From contig NC_051092.1 in assembly GCF_901709675.1 (NCBI RefSeq), positions 1,306,491 to 1,370,490 on the forward strand: a stretch of DNA of 64,000 nt. Reading direction: 5' to 3'. The position numbers were made by a program, and so were the translations under genes. Source of the DNA: Syngnathus acus. Its lineage: Eukaryota > Chordata > Actinopteri > Syngnathiformes > Syngnathidae. Below the pieces are notes generated by a model. That model made no database searches and had not been told where the DNA came from. It saw only the letters and a list, made by a program, of their open reading frames with translations. Positions 54,658-64,000 of the stretch are shown piece by piece; within the stretch, counting starts at the first letter, position 1; the number at the start of each line of letters is the position of its first letter.

Positions 54658-56420
54658 CAATGGATTGTTTGTTTTCTGCTTCAGGCTTCTTATTCTGTAA
54701 ATAAACGACCGGTTGTGTTTGTTTTATATATGTAAAAAAAAAAAAAAATCACAACATGTCAGGGTCCTTCTCATGCGTTTGATTCAAAGTTGCAAAATGA
54801 GCCACACACGCATTGTATGTGCTGGTTTAAACATGTGGGATGATGTCAGCATTGAAAAATTATCTTAAAAAAAAAAAGGACTTTAACCTATGAGGTTCCT
54901 AATCACATTGTACTGCTTAATAGTTGACTGCCTATTGTAAAAAAAATGCATTCGATTGGATTGACTGATGAACTAAGCATATTTAAAGCGACAACGTGTT
55001 GTAATATTCTGGACTGATGTCAAAGTACAGGGTTGATGGATGCAACTGTGTGCCAAAACATCCACGTTCAAGGGTAAATAGCTAGTGTCACACATTGTAC
55101 AGTTTTTTTTAACTGCTTTTATGTCATGTACAGGATTTGTGCATATTTGATATACTAGGTGGAATATTTTCTGCTTTGAAACCATTTGGTTGTGTAGCTT
55201 GCTTTTTTTTTTTTTTTTAAATTCTTATTTAATGTGATCTTTCGGTTTCTGTATGTAACACAATTAAATGATGTACGGTGGACCTGTGCTATTTAAGTGA
55301 ATAGCAAAAAAATTAATAACCCAACCCTAAATTCTTGAATTACGTAATTTTTTTTTAGGTGAAAAATTAGCGAGTACACGGGTGTCCATATTTGAATGCT
55401 AATAGACGAAGCCCGACCATTCCAAAGGATTGAGAGTTGCGCTATACGTGTTTGTTTTTTTTCTAGCGGGGGAGACAAATGACTGTGAGGTTTTTCCACA
55501 TTGTGAATCGTGCGCAAGGTACGATCCTCATTGTTTCCCAGGTGTACTAGCTCCTCGTATTTCCCCTTCGGGGCCTTGCGTGGAGCCAATTAAAACGTCA
55601 AGCATGTCTTCCCGCTAACTTTTTTTTTTTTTTTGGGGTGGGATACCTTTAAGACTAGTTAGTGAGGGCTTTGTTTGAGGGACAGTGTGATTCTTGGGTG
55701 TGAAGTTGTTAACCAAAGGCTATGAAGGGAAATATGAATGTCGCAGTAATTTGGTTCGGCCGAGGCCGGCCGGGCTTGCTAATGGACCTTCTTTGATTCT
55801 CATACCTTGAAATGAGCATCAAAGAGTTACGTGCGCTGCAACGGGTGGTTTTATCTATCGTCTTGGTTTGGATGTTGCGGCCTCTTAGAAGGAGTTTAGT
55901 GCAGGTGGTGTGCGCTTTTTTGCCTCTCCCCTGTTTGTCCTCAGTGCAATGTGGCTCTCTTGATACCTCATGTGCGTTTCTCCTCTGTTCATCACCATCA
56001 GTTGCCTGTTGTCGTGACTCCGAGACGCCGCGCCCCTCCCATCCCTCTCTGGGCCGGCACGGCTCTAATGTAATGTGTAAATAACTCTCGACTCAGCTAC
56101 GGCCAGTACATTCTTCTATGACCTCACAGTTAACTTTCAGGTGTCTTTATTTTTGTGTGTTTTTTTTCTCCCCCCTTTCAGCAAACCAAAATCACTACAC
56201 TCAACAAGTATTACAGTTGTACAGTACCTGGGATTCCAACCACATGTAATGTAATGTGCTGGTCTTAGCTGCTCTGCTGTACCTTTCTATGGCATTATTT
56301 TTTACATGTTAGACGATATATTGTGACAATGTCCTATGCAAAAATGAAAAATAACAAGATTGTTGAATCATGTATGTTGTCATAACTCGTATGCATGGAA
56401 TAGTGAAGTTTACATTTGGA

Positions 56421-56426
56421 AATAAA
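56421..56426 (+). terminator. klf13: candidate polyadenylation signal AATAAA (klf13, distal)
   Basis: Canonical hexamer followed by TTGTTTTGACTC and a T-run. It is the last good plus-strand signal seen before the otud7a gene. Confidence 0.4.
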
Positions 56427-59400
56427 TTCATAAAATATGCAGCTCTAACTTGTTTTGACTCATTTTTTTTTTTTTTGCCACAAGTCAGGCTGAACCATGT
56501 AATGAACGGTCTACGGACTGTAAGGAAGTCACAACAGACAAGACTATAAACACCGGAGTGTAGCTCCGCCCCTGCCTGATCCTAACCCTAGCTGAACCAC
56601 TTACTCTAAAGTAAAAAATTTTTTTAATGACTAACCTTTTCCTATTTTGACTTAACCTTAAAAGGGACCCTAACATTTATCACATAAACTGTTATTGGAC
56701 TAAAGGAGCGGTACACAATTGCGTACTTCCTCGATTGTAAAATATTCTTTACAGGTCAGCTATCAGGCAGCTTCCTCTTTGCTAAAATGCCGCTGCCTAT
56801 TTCATAACAAGGACGTTAAATTAAATATGCGTGTTCATATCACTTTGAATTTATTTTGCGGCTGGCTGGTTTTATGTCTGTGTTCCTTTTGTCACTCTCG
56901 ACCACTTTGGCTGCTAATGTGTCGCCCTAATAGACGTGGCCTCCCGTGTCTCATTGAGGATTATATTTCATTGATTCAAGCACCCTTTGAGAATGACAGC
57001 AAAGCAGGGCGGGGACCTAATCGCCTCTGACAAGCTTGTTTCTCACGCAGGCCTGTATTATTGTTGCAACAGGAAGTACACCTTGTTCCCGTATTTCACC
57101 CGTGCTAATATTTACTGTAACGACGGGGTATCAACAAGGGGCGGGGCGCCACATTGCTGTGGACTCTTCCTTCCTTTTTGTGTTGTGGATTGGTTACATA
57201 TTGTCAGCTTTCCAAGCAGTGTGCATCTATGCAAAGTTTCTATGGTCTGCCCAACCAAAGAGAGATTATGTAGCATGATTTTTTTTCTAGATGGAATTAG
57301 CATTAAGTTTGGCCCTGTTCTGATGATCCAGGGCAGATTAGACTAGCATAGCAACAAAGAGGCTACACACATATATATATATATAAAATAAAAAACATCT
57401 TAGAAAGACAGACACCCTCTTTCTTGTAGACTCAGCAATGCAGCACAAGACAGGAAGGAAGTGCAAACATTTTAGAATTCTGCTCAATGATTCTGGTCTT
57501 CACCCTGCTTGTCTCCAGGCAGGTTGGAGGCACACAAGCTGCCACACTTGGCACGGCCGGACAACCCACCATTTATACTGACTTTCACATGGACGGACAA
57601 TGAAGGTTCTAATTTCATTTAATTGATACTTTCTTCCAGCCGCAACTATAAACAAATAGGGGAATGCCTCCTGACAGTGTCAACCAATCAAAACAGAGTA
57701 TGATTGCGGTGTTCTTTGTATCAGATCTCATCAGATTGTACGTAATGCTGAGTCGAGTGAACATTTCTTGTCATGAATCTGCAGTTATCCCGCAGCAGGC
57801 CAGTCAAGCGTGCAAACCATGATTAAAAAAACACCATATTAAAAAGCGTGCGAGGGAGAAGAGAGCGAGAAGTGCTTATATATATATATGTGTGTGTGTA
57901 TGTGTCCCATTCTCAGAGGGTCTTTTCCAGTCACGTGTGGGCCCTCCCTGATGATGACACACTTTCTGTAGTGTGTGTGTGATTGGAGACAGGATGTGGA
58001 TGTGGGGGGAGGGGAGGGGCTTACACTGATGGATTTCTTCACTCACACCTATTGCTGCTTGCATTGTCAGCAAGTGCAGTCAAGGTGAAATGTGTGTGAA
58101 TGGAGATAGTTGTTACATGCAGTGGATGATTCAAGAATGACTTTTATGCGTGTGTGTGTGTGTCTCCCAGCATGGTAAAGCGGAGGCCACCCAGCACAAG
58201 GCACGGTGGGTCGAGCTTAGATTTTGGTGGCTGGCACCAGCTCAGTGGAAGGCTTAGCTCTCAAGAAGGTCACAGAGGGCGATGAGAGGCAGCCATGTTT
58301 GACTGTGTGAGGTCGTTGCCGGCCAAGGGGAGGGGGGGTTAGGGGCCCATATAGTGCATCCTGTTTGAAAGGGGGCCGTGCTGTACAGGCCGTGAAAAGA
58401 GGAGGGGGAGAGGGCAGCGTGGGACGGCCTACGAGTTTACTTCTTGATAGAGATGATGTAAGTTACACAAGCAGCACCGGTTCACTCGAGTGTGTGCGTG
58501 TGACATCACAGGAAAGTCGTCTATGAAGTGTGGATCTGAACCACTCCAAAGGAGAGTTGAACCCAAATGGCCCTTTGGTCACAGGATTGTACACCGCCAC
58601 CCCTAACGAGTTTTTTTCACAATGTAGTTGAAAAGAAAACTACTCACCCTTTGGAGGTTGGCTTGTCGATGGAGACTCCACTTCATACATTGCACTGTCA
58701 TACAAGTGTGGAAAAAGGTCAAATGCAGTCTGCATAAAGTATTTTTAAAAATACTTTGTATAATTATCAAAACATCATGAAAGGTGACGGGCAGGAGACG
58801 AGTCTCATTTGCTTTGTGCTTTTGTGGTACTTTTTCTCTTTTGATGGAACTAGGCAACATGTTGGTCATATCTGAAAAAAAAACTCTCTCCAAGTACAAC
58901 CATCTCTGATACAGTCGCATAGTCTGAGTATTCAAGTACGTCACCTAGACGCTCCTGGTACTTCCTAAAAACGACTCAAAGTTTCAAAGTACATTACATA
59001 TAAAAATGGTATCCGAATTGTGTATCTGAATAAATGTTTAAAAACAATTCAAAATGATTCATTGAAAACGCCTGACTGTATGCACAAGTTAAATACAACT
59101 GAACTGTACCTAATAAATGTACTGTACTGGATTCCAAAACATTAAGCACATCATGCACAGTTAGAAGACAATTTGCGGTACTTGAATATTTAATTAGGGG
59201 GTCTTGGTCCTATTACTGCAAACAAACACACTAACTTAGGAAAATAAAGACACAGACGCAATGTTTGTAACAATAAACTATTATTTTGTTTATATATACA
59301 TCTGTACCTAATGTGCAAATCAATAATTTAAAGTAGTGTAAAAGTCTTAAAGAAATACAAAATCATATCTTACAGTCTTAACATGGTGGGAGTCCATGAA

Positions 59401-60704
59401 GGAGGGGAGGGGGGGTCACGTAGAAACGAAGAGGAGGAGCGACAGTAGAGACAGAAGCAAACCGCAGTTGACATCCTTGGCCAGGACACACTTTTGTTAA
59501 GGACAGCATGGTAACGTGATGGGCAAACAGCATCACCAGAAACAAACGGCAACACAAACACGGCTTCTTTACAGTCGTCATGTTCAATGAGCAGAAAGCA
59601 CTTGGAGGCCTGGGTTGTACCTGTTTTTTTTTTTTTTTTTTGCCCCTCCTCCCCCAAACCCACCGATTGGTTAAAGCACTGATGATCACAAAGGCTTGAG
59701 GTGCTCTTATAGCAGCAGGTGCTTCTCGAAAACGGCCTCTACATGAAAGACGCACGTTGTCACGCGGGGGACCGGTCACCACGGGGTGATACAAAGCACG
59801 ACTGCATCGTGCGTGAGAGAGACAGACGGGTGGGCGGGCCTACAGGGGCGGACACGTAATCACACTTTGGACAAATACGCATCGGCTCTTGTTCGTACTA
59901 CCCACGATTCTTCTCATCTAAGACACTTACCAATTAGCAGTATTAGACAGGCAGCTCAGAGGGACACACTGTGAACACTGCATATTTTGAGGAGCGCTCC
60001 ATTGTTCAGTGTTTGGCACAGGAAATTCCTTTAAAAAAACAAAAAAAGCCACTTTTGACCCATCGCGTCGTGAATCCTTTGCAGAACAAAAGGTACACTT
60101 ACTCGATGAGGTCAATCCAATGTTAAGCCATATTGCGTGCACGTTTGAATTCCTGTGGTTGAAATTTGCTCCCGGGAGCTGGACGTGACAAATCTGACAA
60201 TTTACAAGACACAGTTAACCTACAGTATCTATATATTATTGGTGCATAGACAAAATTAGGAGAGAGTGGAGCAGGAGATCACCAATTTATTGCTTCCGAG
60301 GCTGATACCAATCTCCCCTTCACTTTCTTTTGATTGCAAAACAACTCGAAATCTTCCCGAGAGAATACGAGCAACCGAGCTGAGGTATTGCATTCAAACC
60401 GCTTCGCTCAAAACGCTCCGGCCAACATGAGATTGAAATCTTTTCGACAATGAAAAATAAGAAGCTTCGTCTTTGCGACATTGCAAAGAGCGTGAGGGAT
60501 GACTTTTACTCTAAAACAAGTAAAAGATGAAATTGAAAAAACAAAATGAATAACATCTGGCCAAAGCTGCTCACCGTTTCGAGTTCCGCTTCCCTCATCT
60601 TGACTAACAAGGGAACGGGGGCGGGGGGGCAAATACAAGAGCATTCTCCATGGTGTTGTGGTGGATGCAAAGTGCAGGTAGCGTCGTTCTCTTGGTGGCG
60701 ATGG
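56427..60704. other. spacer and otud7a 3' UTR, no gene recognised
   Basis: About 4.3 kb without a supportable exon. Contains TA/TG microsatellites (about 57370-57384 and 57877-57900), GT tracts near 58147-58162 and a T-run near 59624-59641. TTTATT at 60286-60291 reads AATAAA on the minus strand, 414 bases past the otud7a stop, and is its nearest candidate polyadenylation signal. Confidence 0.45.
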
Positions 60705-63665
<2,961 letters not shown>

Positions 63666-64000
63666 CTGAAAGAGATTGCAAATAGTTGAGTTTTCACTCA
63701 ATAGTTGGTGAAAGACATAAACAGGTAAATTTGAGAATCATCTATAAAACATGATTCAACGCACAAAATAGTGCCAGGGTCAAACATGGATTATTTCCTG
63801 TCAAAAAAACAACAACAAAGCTCTTGAGTTGGATCTTATGGGACCTGGCAGGTGTACCTAATAAAGTGTCTGAACATTGGTCACCTCAAATGAAATTGGA
63901 CCAGTGGGTGGAAAAAACCCCCGCAGTGAGTGGTTTGAAAACTGATGGGGGTTGTACAAGATGATTTGGTTTCATAATTGAGTGCTTTCAGACACAGCGG
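63666..64000 (-). other. otud7a: otud7a intron, runs off the window
   Basis: Intronic sequence upstream of the exon that starts at 63665 on the minus strand. No exon is seen before the window edge. Confidence 0.5.

Larger units (their letters stand above)
50748..56426 (+). other. klf13: klf13 3' UTR region
   Basis: No coding exon. Canonical AATAAA signals lie at 54652-54657 and 56421-56426, so the 3' UTR could be about 3.9 or 5.7 kb; human KLF13 also has a long 3' UTR. The stretch includes the degenerate MITE-like repeat at 51112-51510, a (CAGC)n tract at about 51859-51886, a G15 run (52594-52608) and a C16 run (53153-53168). Which signal is used cannot be told from sequence alone. Confidence 0.4.

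Overview
The window is vertebrate nuclear DNA, most likely from a teleost fish and probably a compact-genome percomorph. Split genes have GT-AG introns, many of only 80-300 bases. The encoded proteins are clear orthologues of human chromosome 15q genes. The spacers carry microsatellites, long C/G homopolymers and foldback MITE-like repeats of the kind common in fish. The species call is inference. I saw no bacterial, viral or CRISPR features.

Layout, left to right. 1-126: a possible C-terminal end of an unrecognised plus-strand gene, with an AATAAA at 541. 1227-3796: idh3a (+, 11 exons, 362 aa), the catalytic alpha subunit of mitochondrial NAD-isocitrate dehydrogenase. 4164-5039: a possible hAT-like non-autonomous element. 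5385-8393: dnaja4 (+), a farnesylated type-I Hsp40, with a heat-shock-element/TATA promoter and a non-coding first exon. 9320-10405: rps27l (-, 84 aa), tail-to-tail with dnaja4. 10924-12414: rab8b (+, 207 aa), head-to-head with rps27l. 13670-28304: trpm1 (-), rebuilt here as 27 coding exons and 1,671 aa; the exon lengths sum to a multiple of three. A miR-211/204-family hairpin lies in its sixth intron. 28305-39037: a gene-free spacer with a (CT)42 microsatellite, CTCF-like motifs and perfect hairpins. 39038-50747: klf13 (+, two exons, 259 aa) with a 10.9-kb intron. 50748-60704: the klf13 3' UTR region and spacer. 60705-63665: the last three coding exons of otud7a (-), which continues past the right edge.

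The order and orientation trpm1(-) / klf13(+) / otud7a(-) is the same as in human 15q13.3. The rps27l/rab8b head-to-head pair matches human 15q22, and idh3a/dnaja4 matches 15q25. Three blocks that lie far apart in human are therefore contiguous here. The genes do not form a functional pathway; the window is a synteny block of housekeeping, trafficking, retinal/melanocyte and neuronal genes.

The points most worth a second look are: the intronic miRNA with a miR-204-type mature arm on a miR-211-type hairpin; a 21-nt microexon in the TRPM1 outer pore; a tandemly duplicated ~39-residue module in the TRPM1 tail; a perfect 25-bp inverted repeat in trpm1 intron 1; and the heat-shock-element promoter of dnaja4.
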